A DNA stretch of 64,000 nt from JBOGDS01 sp050743075. GTDB lineage: Bacteria; Actinomycetota; Actinomycetes; Jiangellales; Jiangellaceae. The stretch spans positions 1 to 64,000 of the forward strand of contig JBOGDS010000003.1 in the NCBI GenBank assembly GCA_050743075.1, written 5' to 3'. Below are positions 25,478 through 34,330 of the stretch, in pieces; position 1 is the first letter of the stretch; every line of letters begins with the position of its first letter. Made by a program: the position numbers and the translations under genes. The notes under the pieces are model-generated. The model did not search any database. It saw only the letters and a list, made by a program, of their open reading frames with translations, and was not told where the DNA came from.

Positions 25478-26877
25478 CCGACGGTTCGGGCCCGGTCGAG
25501 GACGTTCACGCGGACGTGCTCGACGACGAGCCCTACGCCGCTGGCGACCACGACGGCCCGGTGCCTGTCGTCGCCGTCGTAGGACGGCCGAACGTCGGCA
25601 AGTCCACGCTGGTCAACCGCATCCTCGGGCGGCGCGAAGCCGTCGTCGAGGACGTGCCGGGCGTGACCCGTGACCGGGTCGCGTACGACGCGACCTGGTC
25701 CGGGCGACGGTTCACGCTGGTCGACACCGGCGGCTGGGACCCCGAGGCCGAGGGGATGGCTGCGCGGATCACGGCGCAGGCCGAGGTGGCCGCGGCCGCG
25801 GCCGATGTCGTGGTGTTCGTCGTCGACACAACCGTGGGCACCACCGACGCGGACGAGAACGTCGTACGCGTGTTGCGGCGTGCGGGGAAGCCGGTCGTGC
25901 TCGCGGCCAACAAGGTCGACGGCCCGACGGCCGAGGCCGAAGCAGCGGCGCTGTGGAACCTGGGGCTCGGTGAGCCCCACGCCGTCTCGGCCCTGCACGG
26001 GCGGGGGAGCGGTGACCTCCTCGACGCAGTGCTCGAAGCCCTTCCCGACGCGCCGGCCGAGACCTTCGACGTGGAGGTCGGTGGGCCGCGCCGGGTGGCT
26101 CTCGTCGGCAAGCCGAACGTCGGCAAGTCAAGCCTGCTCAACCGGCTCGCGGGCGAGGACCGGGTGGTCGTCGACGCCGTGGCCGGTACGACCGTCGACC
26201 CTGTCGACGAGCTCGTGTCGCTGGGCGGGCGCACCTGGCGGTTCGTCGATACGGCCGGAATCCGGCGGCGGGTGCAGGAGGCGTCGGGTGCGGAGTACTT
26301 CGCCTCGCTGCGTACCGCGGCGGCTCTCGATCGGTCCGAGGTGGCGGTCGTGCTGATCGATGCCAGCGAGCCGCTCTCGGAGCAGGACCTGCGGATCGTG
26401 TCGACGGTCGTCGATGCCGGCCGCGCTCTCGTCCTCGCCTACAACAAGTGGGATCTGCTCGATGAGGAGCGCCGGCTGACCCTGGACCGCGAGATCGACC
26501 GGCAGCTGGTCCGGGTCACCTGGGCGCCGCGGGTCAACCTCTCGGCCCGGACCGGCCGGCATGCCGACCGTCTGGTGCCGGCGATCGACACCGCGCTCAC
26601 GGGCTGGGAGACCAGGGTTCCTACCGGGCGGCTGAACGCGTTCCTCGGCCAGCTCGTTGCCGCCCACCCGCACCCGGTCCGTGGCGGCAAGCAGCCGCGG
26701 ATCCTGTTCGCGACCCAGGCCGGCACGCGGCCGCCGCGGTTCGTGCTGTTCACGACCGGCTTCCTCGAGGCGTCCTATCGGCGCTTCATCGAGCGCCGCC
26801 TGCGCGAGGACTTCGGTTTCGCCGGCACGCCGATCGAGGTCTCGATGCGTATCCGGGAGAAGCGCTCGCGCGCGTGA
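25474..26877 (+). CDS. der: Ribosome-associated GTPase Der (EngA)
   Basis: This 467-residue protein has two tandem Era-like GTPase domains with P-loops GRPNVGKST (about 37-45) and GKPNVGKSS (about 212-220), DTGG/DTAG G3 motifs and NKxD motifs, followed by the KH-like C-terminal domain ending in SMRIREKRS. Der assists 50S subunit assembly. The first ~30 residues are an acidic extension common in actinobacteria. The GTG at 25474 overlaps plsC. This is the last gene of the operon. Confidence 0.96.
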   Translation: MTDGSGPVEDVHADVLDDEPYAAGDHDGPVPVVAVVGRPNVGKSTLVNRILGRREAVVEDVPGVTRDRVAYDATWSGRRFTLVDTGGWDPEAEGMAARITAQAEVAAAAADVVVFVVDTTVGTTDADENVVRVLRRAGKPVVLAANKVDGPTAEAEAAALWNLGLGEPHAVSALHGRGSGDLLDAVLEALPDAPAETFDVEVGGPRRVALVGKPNVGKSSLLNRLAGEDRVVVDAVAGTTVDPVDELVSLGGRTWRFVDTAGIRRRVQEASGAEYFASLRTAAALDRSEVAVVLIDASEPLSEQDLRIVSTVVDAGRALVLAYNKWDLLDEERRLTLDREIDRQLVRVTWAPRVNLSARTGRHADRLVPAIDTALTGWETRVPTGRLNAFLGQLVAAHPHPVRGGKQPRILFATQAGTRPPRFVLFTTGFLEASYRRFIERRLREDFGFAGTPIEVSMRIREKRSRA

Positions 26878-27205
26878 TCCGTCGCTGGACGCCAGACACG
26901 GCGAGACTGTGCACGAACCGGTGGACAACAGGCCCTGCGCTGGGGGAAACCGAGCCGGTCCTGTGGACATCTTGTGGCCAGGAGAAGAAGGCCGAAAAAG
27001 ATGCCGCCAGCCCCTTGCGCGGGGGTCGCCACGAGGGCTAGACATCTCTCACGTCACCAGCGACGAGATCCGGCTCCTGGGTTCGCCCAGGAGCACGCAG
27101 GTACCGGGAAACCGGTCCACGCGGAAGGGTCCCCGGAGCAGGTGACAAGGCTCCGCGGAGCCGGCTCGTCGAGCGATCGGTGGGTGCGGGCGATGTGGGG
27201 CTGGG
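26878..27205 (+). other. Structured intergenic region after der, no gene seen
   Basis: No convincing coding sequence lies in this stretch. It is rich in secondary structure: CATCTT (26968-26973) pairs with AAGATG (26998-27003) around an inner GGCC/GGCC stem, and CCCC/GGGG (27011-27024) can form a further hairpin. It contains no tRNA, RNase P or tmRNA signature. It may be the der 3' UTR or an unrecognised small RNA. Confidence 0.4.
27073..27094 (+). terminator. UUCG-capped hairpin
   Basis: GCTCCTGGG (27073-27081) and CCCAGGAGC (27086-27094) form a perfect 9-bp stem closed by a TTCG tetraloop, an unusually stable RNA hairpin. It lies about 195 bp past der, far for a terminator, so it may belong to an RNA encoded in the gap. 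Confidence 0.55.
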
Positions 27206-27240
27206 CGAGGCCCCTCCATCTCATACATGGAGGGGCCTCG
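27206..27240. terminator. Bidirectional terminator between der and the DUF305 gene
   Basis: A perfect 14-bp inverted repeat, CGAGGCCCCTCCAT at 27206-27219 and ATGGAGGGGCCTCG at 27227-27240, has a 7-nt loop. It lies 24 bp from the end of the convergent DUF305 gene, so it can stop transcription from both sides. No T-tract is present. Confidence 0.75.
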
Positions 27241-27264
27241 TCGTCGTGAGTGCGGCGGCCACCG

Positions 27265-27939
27265 TCAGGGCGTCGAGGACGCGGCGATGTCGGCCAACAG
27301 GCCGTTCATGCGTGCGATCTCGATGCGCTGGTCTGCGTCGATGTGCTGCGCCAGCTGGAACACGGCCGGCTCCTGCCCACCGGCGCCACCTGACAGCAGC
27401 TCGTCGACCATGACGAGCGCGCCCTCGTGGTGTCGGATCATGTACAGCAGGAAGAGCTCGTCGAAGTCGCGGCCCGTCGCCCGGCCCAACCGGTCGAGGT
27501 CGGCTTCGGTCAGCATGCCTGGCATCAGGTTGCCGGCGTCGCCGCCGTGGTGTTCGTGAGAGGACGCGTCGGGTACCTGTTCGCCGCGGTCCTCGAGCCA
27601 GCTCTCGAGCTGGACGATCTCGTCGCGCTGGGAGACGTCCATCCGCTCGGCCAAGAGCGGGATGTCGTCGCGCCCGGTCCGGTCGGCCACCAGCGCTGTC
27701 ATCACCAGGGCCTGCTCGTGGTGGTGGATCATGCCCTGGACGAACGCCACGTCGGCCGGCGTGTGGGGCGGCTCGTTGAGTGCCGAGGCTGCGTCCTCCG
27801 TCAGCTCCCGGCCGGGCTCACCGGGTGAACCGAGCTGGACGACCACTGGCGGTTCCCGCTGGTCATCGTCGGACGTGCAGCCGGCCAGCGCCACCACGCC
27901 CAGGATCGCCGCGACGGATCTGCGTGCATGCAATGTCAA
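27265..27939 (-). CDS. DUF305-family secreted lipoprotein
   Basis: This 224-residue protein starts at TTG 27939, with GGAG 6 nt upstream. It has a twin-Arg, hydrophobic signal and a lipobox ending ALAGC (Cys21), so it is probably anchored outside the membrane. The mature part has two DUF305 (ferritin-like four-helix) modules with FVQGMIHHHEQALVM and FLLYMIRHHEGALVM, whose paired His residues may bind metal. DUF305 proteins are often linked to copper handling or extracellular stress, but no activity is established. It is divergent from the LVIVD gene, a pairing seen elsewhere in actinobacteria. Confidence 0.85.
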   Translation of the reverse strand: MTLHARRSVAAILGVVALAGCTSDDDQREPPVVVQLGSPGEPGRELTEDAASALNEPPHTPADVAFVQGMIHHHEQALVMTALVADRTGRDDIPLLAERMDVSQRDEIVQLESWLEDRGEQVPDASSHEHHGGDAGNLMPGMLTEADLDRLGRATGRDFDELFLLYMIRHHEGALVMVDELLSGGAGGQEPAVFQLAQHIDADQRIEIARMNGLLADIAASSTP

Positions 27940-27955
27940 CAGGGTCTCCGGGGAG

Positions 27956-28012
27956 GTCACGGCTTGTGACAGCTCTGGCCGTTCGTGCACCGTGGCAGTA
28001 ATGTCTCTGCCA
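27956..28012. promoter_or_regulatory. Divergent DUF305/LVIVD control region
   Basis: Two inverted repeats lie in the 135-bp gap: GTCAC-N5-GTGAC (27956-27970) and TGGCAG-N8-CTGCCA (27993-28012). Either could be an operator controlling both divergent genes. No clear sigma box is seen. Confidence 0.3.
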
Positions 28013-28074
28013 ATCGTACGGTCCGAGCGAGGCACCAGGCCACCGTGACGACCGCTGTGCCGGAGGTGGAAGCC

Positions 28075-29877
28075 GTGGCCAGGAAGCCAATTCCTACCGC
28101 TCGCGTCCGACGCCGCAGCCTGGCGGTCGCCGGGTCTGCGCTGCTGATGGCCGGACTGCTGCCGCTGGCGGCGTCAGCGCAGGGAGAAGATCCGCGCATC
28201 GGCCTCGAACCGGGTTACCCGGTTGCCGAGGAGGCGAGCTGGAACGTCGAGCGGCTCGCCAACGTGCCCCGCGTTCCGCCGTTCGACGCCCCGCCCAACA
28301 ACTTCGGCTTCGTCAACTCCGACCTCGCGTTCACCGGCGACAACGCGATCGTCGGCAGCTTCAACGGCTTCCAGATCTACGACGTCTCAGATCCCGCGGA
28401 CCCGTTCCTGCGAGGCTCGTTCGTCTGTCCCGGTGGGCAGGGCGACGTGTCGGTCTTCGGCGACCTGCTGTTCATGTCGGTCGAGGAGACGCGTGGGCGG
28501 ATCGACTGCGGCACCCAGGGGGCGCCGGGCGCAGTGAACCCGGAGCGGTTCCGCGGCGTGCGGATCTTCGACATCAGCGACATCGACGCGCCCGTTCAGG
28601 TGGCTGCCGTCCAGTTGTGCCGCGGCTCGCACACGCACACGCTGGTGACCGACCCCGACGACAGCGAGAACATCTACGTCTACAACTCCGGCACCGCCGG
28701 AGTACGTTCGCCGGACGAGCTCGCCGGCTGCATGAACAGCCCGTTGACGACGGATCCGGTGACCGACCCGAATGTGACGCTGTGGCGTATCGACGTCATC
28801 CAGGTGCCGCTCGACGCGCCCGAGGACGCAGCGGTCGTCAGCCAGCCACGCATCTTCACCGACGAGGACACCGGCGCCTTCAACGGCCTGCAGAACACAC
28901 TCCCGGGCGCGCTGCACCCGTCCGGCACTCCCTACGGGCCGCTGCCCAACACCAACACCTGCCACGACATGACCGCCTACCCGGCGCTGGGCATCGCGGC
29001 CGGCGCGTGCCAGGGCAATGGGATCCTGCTCGACATCACCGACCCGGTGAACCCGGTGCGCCTGGATGCCGTATCCGACCCGAACTTCTCCTACTGGCAC
29101 TCGGCCACGCTGAACAACGACGGCACCAAGGTCATCTTCACCGACGAGTGGGGCGGCGGCACGAGTGCCCGCTGCCGGGTGACCGACCAGCCCGAGTGGG
29201 GAGCCGACGCGATCTTCGACATCGTGGACGGGAAGATGGAGTTCGCGAGTTACTACAAGCTGCCGGTGCCGCAGACCACCCAGGAGAACTGTGTCGCACA
29301 CAACGCGTCTCTCGTGCCGGTGCCCGGTCGCGACATCTTGATGCAGGCCTGGTACCAGGGCGGCCTGTCGATGATCGACTTCACTGACTCGAGCAACCCG
29401 ACCGAGATCGCGTTCTTCGACCGCGGCCCGATCAACGTGCCCAACCCGACCACGCTCAACCTCGGCGGCTTGTGGTCGACGTACTGGTACAACGGCAACG
29501 TCTTCGGAACCGAGATCGCCCGCGGCTTCGACACGTTCGCGCTGCTGGCCAGCGACCATATCTCCCAGAACGAGATCGACGCGGCCTCCGAGGTTCAGTT
29601 CGACGAGTTCAACTCCCAGCTGCAGCCGCAGATCACGTGGGCGCCGAGCTTCGCGGTGGTCGGCTCCTACCTGGACCAGCTGGTCCGGGCCGACGACATC
29701 ACCGAGAAGAAGGCCAAGCAGGTCCAGAAGGGCATCGACCGCGCCAAACGCCTCGTCGACCGAGGCCAGGACCGCGCGGCGGGTGAGGTGCTCCGCGCCA
29801 CCGCGCGGCTGCTGAACCAGCCAGCTGAGAAGACGCTGCGTACCGCCCTGCAGGACCTGGCCGAGTCGCTGCGCTAA
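28075..29877 (+). CDS. Secreted LVIVD beta-propeller protein
   Basis: This 600-residue protein starts at GTG 28075, with GGAGG 8 nt upstream. It has a basic N-terminus, a hydrophobic core and an Ala-Ser-Ala cleavage site near residue 33. The body contains repeated blades with GFQIYDVSDPADPFLRGSF, GVRIFDISDIDAP and GILLDITDPVNPVRL, the LVIVD signature. Conserved Cys residues suggest disulfides. The last ~80 residues are a charged helical region (EKKAKQVQKGIDRAKRLV). Its function is unknown, probably a cell-surface or extracellular scaffold. A large hairpin follows 7 bp after the stop. Confidence 0.85.
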   Translation: MARKPIPTARVRRRSLAVAGSALLMAGLLPLAASAQGEDPRIGLEPGYPVAEEASWNVERLANVPRVPPFDAPPNNFGFVNSDLAFTGDNAIVGSFNGFQIYDVSDPADPFLRGSFVCPGGQGDVSVFGDLLFMSVEETRGRIDCGTQGAPGAVNPERFRGVRIFDISDIDAPVQVAAVQLCRGSHTHTLVTDPDDSENIYVYNSGTAGVRSPDELAGCMNSPLTTDPVTDPNVTLWRIDVIQVPLDAPEDAAVVSQPRIFTDEDTGAFNGLQNTLPGALHPSGTPYGPLPNTNTCHDMTAYPALGIAAGACQGNGILLDITDPVNPVRLDAVSDPNFSYWHSATLNNDGTKVIFTDEWGGGTSARCRVTDQPEWGADAIFDIVDGKMEFASYYKLPVPQTTQENCVAHNASLVPVPGRDILMQAWYQGGLSMIDFTDSSNPTEIAFFDRGPINVPNPTTLNLGGLWSTYWYNGNVFGTEIARGFDTFALLASDHISQNEIDAASEVQFDEFNSQLQPQITWAPSFAVVGSYLDQLVRADDITEKKAKQVQKGIDRAKRLVDRGQDRAAGEVLRATARLLNQPAEKTLRTALQDLAESLR

Positions 29878-29883
29878 GGCGCT

Positions 29884-29947
29884 GATGCGGTCCAACTCCG
29901 CGAATGGCCGGCCGAGTCCGGTTTCGTTCGCGGAGTTGGACCGCATC
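29884..29947 (+). terminator. 21-bp perfect inverted repeat after the LVIVD gene
   Basis: The arms 29884-29904 and 29927-29947 are exact reverse complements over 21 bases with a 22-nt spacer. The stem begins 7 bp after the LVIVD stop. This is longer than needed for a terminator, so a palindromic intergenic repeat family (REP- or MITE-like) is possible. Confidence 0.6.
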
Positions 29948-30253
29948 GTTCGGGTTGGTCGGGGGTGGCGGTGTGTTCCATCAGGAGCCGAGCGGTATGG
30001 AGTGTCCCGCTCCTGGCTCTGTCAACCGAGGTGCCTAGGGTATCCGGACGTGGATCGTCCGGAATTGGGCGTCCGGTTCCTGGCATGCCTATCGCACGCT
30101 TCCCAGGCATGGACTGACTCGGGCGGCCGAGGAACCCTGGGGTTCGACCAGATCTCACGCCCTCGCGGCACGTCCGCGCACGTGAGCGGATGTTCCCAGC
30201 GGATCTACACTGCCTCCGTCCTCCCTGACTGAGCCATTCAGACGGGAGACGCC
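29948..30253. other. Intergenic stretch without a recognisable gene
   Basis: Apart from a CAGGAGC/GCTCCTG inverted repeat near 29980-30020, nothing is recognised here. Short reading frames on both strands have no family resemblance. GGGAG just before 30254 is the RBS of the broken acetyltransferase. Confidence 0.4.
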
Positions 30254-30828
30254 ATGAGCGAATTGGCGACCGAGCCACTCAGTGCCGCGACATGGATTGC
30301 GTTCGTCCACCTGGCGGAGAAGCACCATGGCGTGTGGAACGGTTGCTGGTGCACCTGGTTCCATCGGGCCTCCACCGAGAGGGCCAGGGCTTCGAGGGTA
30401 ACCGCGCGTACAAGGAGCGTCTGGTTCGCGAAGGCAGGGCTCATGCGGCCTTGGTCTTCGACGGTGATGTCGCGGTGGCGTGGTGCGAGTACGGTTCTCC
30501 GGCTGAGCTTCCGAACATCTACCACCTGAAGGAGTACAACGCGGGCCTCGACAAGGCGCCCGACTACCGCCTCACGTGCTTCTTTGTCGACAGGGACTAC
30601 CGGCGCACGGGCGTCGCTGGCGTAGCGCTTCGTGGCGCCCTGGAGCTGATCGCAAAGGCGGGCGGTGGGGTGGTGGAGGCGTACCCACAGGACACGCAGG
30701 GCAAGAGGACTTCGGGCTCCTTCCTCTACAACGGCACCCGCAGTCTCTTCGAGAAGGCCGGCTTCAGCTACGAGCGGTCCAAGGGAAAGAACCACTGCGT
30801 GATGCGCCTGACGGTCTCACCCAGCTAG
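30254..30828 (+). pseudogene. GNAT acetyltransferase with one frameshift
   Basis: The N-terminus (MSELATEPLSAATWIAFVH...GVWNGCWCTWFH) reads from ATG 30254. The rest (GQGFEGNRAYKERLVREGRA...CFFVDRDYRRTGVAGVALRG) continues in a different frame after about 30370. The total length, 575 bases, is not a multiple of three. The acetyl-CoA-binding segment around RDYRRTGVAGVAL is intact, as is the YNGTRSLFEKAGF C-terminus. One deletion of about one base (or insertion of two) explains it. The family is the GCN5-like acetyltransferases with a CWCTWF N-terminal motif, substrates unknown. Confidence 0.8.
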
Positions 30829-30981
30829 GACACAGCGCGACGGAGCCTGGACGCACGCACCTCGGCACGTCAATACGTTGGCGGATGCGCCGGACGGCTG
30901 TCCGTGCCGACCCGGTCGGGCCGATCCGATCGTGTGCGGGCGATCGCCTGAGACGCGTCGGAGGGTGGTTCAGCGTCGAGC

Positions 30982-31011
30982 CCGTGCCGTTCTTCGTCTA
31001 CTGAGGCACGG
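30982..31011 (-). terminator. Candidate terminator of tRNA-Pro
   Basis: CCGTGCC (30982-30988) and GGCACGG (31005-31011) form a 7-bp stem about 26 bp past the tRNA 3' end on the minus strand. Confidence 0.4.
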
Positions 31012-31036
31012 CATGTCGGACGCTCCGGTTCTACCG

Positions 31037-31110
<74 letters not shown>

Positions 31111-31301
31111 GCCGCCGTCGCACGCCACAGCCAGCTGCGTCGGGGCGGTGAAACACTACCGTATGGCGCAGGGTCCGACGTCGCGTGACGATCTTGAGGC
31201 GGGACTGCCACCGGGCCGCCGTCACCACGTCGAGATCGTGGCGGGATGCCGCGCCGACACCGCGTTGCCAACTGCATCGATTGTGGGGTAGGCCCTAGGC
31301 C

Positions 31302-32741
31302 ATGGCCGCGAAGCGGGAACGGCTGGGGGAGTACCGCGACAAGCGGTCCTTCGACAAGACGACCGAACCTCGCGGCACGCGCGGCCGCACACCCGCAGGC
31401 AACCGCTTCGTCGTCCAGGAGCATCACGCCCGCCGCCTGCACTGGGACCTTCGCATCGAGCATGACGGCGTCCTGGTGTCATGGGCCCTGCCGCGTGGGT
31501 TCCCCGACACGCCGGACGAGAACCGGATGGCCGTCCACACCGAGGACCACCCGCTGGAGTACCTCGCCTTCGAGGGCGACATCCCGGTCGGCGAGTACGG
31601 CGGCGGGTCCATGTTCGTCTGGGACTCCGGCACCTACGACGTGGACAAGTTCGACGACGACAAGGTCGTCGTGCGCCTCCGGGGCAGCCGGGTGAGCGGA
31701 CGGTTCGCGCTGTTCCAGACCCGCGCCGGCGACAAGGACTGGCTGATCCACCGCATGGACCCACCGGACCCGGGCCGTGAGCCGATGCCGAGCGACCTCG
31801 TCCCGATGGCGGCCACCCTGTCCGAGCTCCCAGCAGACGACACGGGGTGGGGCTACGAGATCAAGTGGGACGGCGTGCGCGCCATCGGCTACGGGGAGCC
31901 GGGCAGGCTCCGCCTGGTCAGCCGCAACCTGCGCGTCGTCACCTCCCAGTACCCCGAGCTGGGCCCGCTGGCACGTGACCTCGGTGCCCGGCACGTCGTG
32001 CTGGACGGGGAGATCGTCGCCTTCGACACCGACGGCCGGCCCAGTTTCCAGCGCCTGCAGCCACGTATGCACGTCACGTCCGAGTCGGAGATCCGCCGTC
32101 GCCGCCGGGATACACCCGTCACGTACGTGATCTTCGATCTGCTCTATCTGGACGGCCGCTCACTACTCGACCGGCCGTACGTGGACCGGCGCCGAGTGCT
32201 CGAAGCACTCGACCTGGGTGGCGCCGCCTGGCAGGTGCCGGCATACCAGCGGGGCGAGGGCGCGGCCTTCCTGGAGGCAAGCAGGGAGCAGGGCCTCGAG
32301 GGGATCGTCGCCAAGCGGCTGGACAGTACCTACCAGCCGGGCCGGCGCAGCACCGACTGGCTGAAGGTCAAGAACGTGCTCCGGCAGGAAGTCGTGATCG
32401 GTGGCTGGGTCGCCGGTCAGGGCCGCCGCGAGGGCGAGGTGGGAGCCCTGCTGGTCGGCTACTACGACGACGAGGCTCGGCTGCGCTTCGCCGGCAAGGT
32501 CGGCACGGGCTTCGACGCCGCCGCACTGCGGCTGCTACGTGAGCGGCTGGAACCGCTGCGGACGGACGTCAGCCCCTTCACCGGCCGCCAGCCGCAGAAG
32601 GACGCGATGTTGGTGGAGCCCCGGCTGACCTGCGAGGTCGAGTTCTCCGAGTGGACGGGTTCGGGCACCTTGCGTCATCCGTCGTACCAGGGGCTGCGCG
32701 ACGACAAGCCGGTGACGGACGTCGTGCGCGAGGTCGGCTAG
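31302..32741 (+). CDS. ligD: LigD-type protein: 3'-phosphoesterase plus ATP-dependent DNA ligase
   Basis: This 479-residue protein has an N-terminal LigD phosphoesterase domain (about 1-160, with HHARRLHWDLRIEHDG and SWALPRGFP holding the metal-binding His and Asp residues). The ATP-dependent ligase domain has nucleotidyl motif EIKWDGVR (adenylated Lys188), DGEIVAFD and GIVAKRLDSTY, and an OB fold follows. The primase-polymerase domain of full-length LigD is absent, and no Ku gene is in this window. It probably seals ends in non-homologous end joining or another repair route. Confidence 0.9.
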   Translation: MAAKRERLGEYRDKRSFDKTTEPRGTRGRTPAGNRFVVQEHHARRLHWDLRIEHDGVLVSWALPRGFPDTPDENRMAVHTEDHPLEYLAFEGDIPVGEYGGGSMFVWDSGTYDVDKFDDDKVVVRLRGSRVSGRFALFQTRAGDKDWLIHRMDPPDPGREPMPSDLVPMAATLSELPADDTGWGYEIKWDGVRAIGYGEPGRLRLVSRNLRVVTSQYPELGPLARDLGARHVVLDGEIVAFDTDGRPSFQRLQPRMHVTSESEIRRRRRDTPVTYVIFDLLYLDGRSLLDRPYVDRRRVLEALDLGGAAWQVPAYQRGEGAAFLEASREQGLEGIVAKRLDSTYQPGRRSTDWLKVKNVLRQEVVIGGWVAGQGRREGEVGALLVGYYDDEARLRFAGKVGTGFDAAALRLLRERLEPLRTDVSPFTGRQPQKDAMLVEPRLTCEVEFSEWTGSGTLRHPSYQGLRDDKPVTDVVREVG

Positions 32742-32792
32742 GGTCGATCGGACAGCGTCGGCCACGCTGGCCGACGAAGGAGGGCGCGCCGG

Positions 32793-33374
32793 ATGGAGGT
32801 CCAGGAGACCGAGGTCCAGACCGACCGCGTCTTCACCATCCCCAACCTGCTGTCGTTCCTGCGCCTACTCGGCGTACCTCTGTTCGTGTGGCTCGTGCTC
32901 GGGCCACAGGCGGACGGGTGGGCGTTCGTCGTGCTGGCGGTCTCGGCGTTCACCGACTACCTCGACGGCAAGCTCGCCCGCCGCTGGAACCAGATCAGCC
33001 GGATCGGCCAGCTGCTCGACCCGTTGGCCGACCGCCTCTACGTCCTGTCGACCGTGGTGGCACTGACGTTGCGCGAGATCATCCCGCTGTGGTTCGCCGC
33101 GCTCCTGGTCGCGCGCGACGTGCTGCTGGTCGGCCTGGTGCCCATGCTGAGGCGGCGCGGCCTGACAGTCCTGCCGGTCCACTTCCTCGGCAAGGCTGCG
33201 ACGTTCTGTCTTCTCTACGCGCTGCCGCTGCTCCTGCTGGGCGACGGTGACGGCACGCTGGCCACGCTCGCACGCGTGTTCGGCTGGGCGTTCGCGATCT
33301 GGGGCGTGGGCCTGTACTGGTGGGCGTTGCTGCTCTACGTCGAGCAGGCGCGCCGGATCGTGCGCACGACCTGA
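32793..33374 (+). CDS. CDP-alcohol phosphatidyltransferase
   Basis: This 193-residue multi-pass protein has the complete catalytic motif: DYLDGKLAR, then G and the DPLADR pair (D-x2-DG-x2-AR-x8-G-x3-D-x3-D). It transfers a phosphatidyl group from CDP-diacylglycerol to an alcohol. Candidates are glycerol-3-phosphate (PgsA) or phosphatidylglycerol (actinobacterial cardiolipin synthase), and sequence alone does not decide. About 5-6 membrane helices are predicted. GAAGGAGG lies just upstream of the ATG. Confidence 0.88.
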   Translation: MEVQETEVQTDRVFTIPNLLSFLRLLGVPLFVWLVLGPQADGWAFVVLAVSAFTDYLDGKLARRWNQISRIGQLLDPLADRLYVLSTVVALTLREIIPLWFAALLVARDVLLVGLVPMLRRRGLTVLPVHFLGKAATFCLLYALPLLLLGDGDGTLATLARVFGWAFAIWGVGLYWWALLLYVEQARRIVRTT

Positions 33375-33463
33375 CGGCCCCCGGATCCCCATGGGCCGAC
33401 AATCCCGCGGCACCGGCCGCGCCCCTGTCGAGCACCGGCGGCGCGACATGGGACGATGTGGAC

Positions 33464-34330
33464 ATGGCGGCGCGACAGACGGGAGGCGTTCGTCCGGCCG
33501 AACGGCCGGACGCGTCGATGTCGTTGATCACCGACCTGTTCGCCCGTCCGCTCGACGAAGGTTACGCGGAGGCGGCGCAACGCCGCAAAGCTGCCGGCGG
33601 ACCCGAGTCCTCCGGCAGCGGGCCGCGGAACTCCGTCGGCCTGATGATCGGACTGCTCGGCCTCGGGATGCTACTCGTCACCGCGGCGCTGCAAGTCCGG
33701 AGCCAGGCAGGGATCGTGTCGGTTGAGCGGGAGTCGCTCGTCGAGCGGATCGAGCGCGCAACCGCCGACGCTGACGGCCTGGAGCGTGCCCTAGCCGACG
33801 TCGAGAGCGACATCGTCGAAATCGAGGGCGGCCAGCTGGACATCCTTGCCCTCGGCGATGAACTCAGCGCCTCGCTGGCTAACCTGCGCGGCGCCACCGG
33901 TACCGGCCCAGTGACCGGTCCTGGCATTGTCGTCGAGGTCGACGACGCCGAGGACAGTCCGGGTGGGGCCGCCAGCGACGAGACCGACGTACTCGACCTC
34001 GATCTCCAGCAGGTCGTCAACGGACTGTGGGCGGCGGGCGCCGAGGCGATCAGCATCAACGGTCAGCGGGTGACCGCGATGACCGCGATCCGCAAGGCCG
34101 GCGCGGTGATCCACGTCAACTTCCGCCCCATCAGCGCGCCCTACGAGGTGAGTGCGGTAGGAGACTCCCGCACGCTCGCCAGCCGGTTCGCCGAAGGACC
34201 GGGCGGGGAGTGGCTCCGGGCCGCGGCCAGCCTGGCCGGCATCCAGTCCGACATCCGCAGCGAGAGCTCGCTGACGTTGCCAGCTGCCCGGGCAGCGCTG
34301 CGCCTGGCCGAGCCCGAGGAGGCCACATGA
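33464..34330 (+). CDS. DUF881 family membrane-anchored protein
   Basis: This roughly 288-residue protein has a cytoplasmic N-terminus (about 45 residues), one membrane helix (about 50-70), a coiled coil (VERESLVERIERATADADGLERAL) and the extracytoplasmic DUF881 domain. The latter carries GTGPVTGPGIVVEVDD and the LWAAGAEAISINGQRV block. DUF881 proteins flank the small basic protein gene in most actinobacteria and are thought to act in the envelope or at division, without a proven role. The ATG at 33464 avoids an N-terminal extension over the preceding spacer. The stop overlaps the next ATG. Confidence 0.88.
   Translation: MAARQTGGVRPAERPDASMSLITDLFARPLDEGYAEAAQRRKAAGGPESSGSGPRNSVGLMIGLLGLGMLLVTAALQVRSQAGIVSVERESLVERIERATADADGLERALADVESDIVEIEGGQLDILALGDELSASLANLRGATGTGPVTGPGIVVEVDDAEDSPGGAASDETDVLDLDLQQVVNGLWAAGAEAISINGQRVTAMTAIRKAGAVIHVNFRPISAPYEVSAVGDSRTLASRFAEGPGGEWLRAAASLAGIQSDIRSESSLTLPAARAALRLAEPEEAT

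Noticed and set aside
24111..26877. Cmk-Der fusion as in some actinobacteria
   Set aside because: plsC lies between cmk and der, each with its own start and stop. The only in-frame fusion here is TyrA-Cmk.
26878..27205. tRNA, RNase P RNA or tmRNA in the gap after der
   Set aside because: No cloverleaf, no RNase P core motifs and no tag-peptide frame were found; only generic hairpins.
29874..30278. 134-codon minus-strand frame in the gap after LVIVD
   Set aside because: It spans the 21-bp inverted repeat, has no recognisable domain and no credible RBS.
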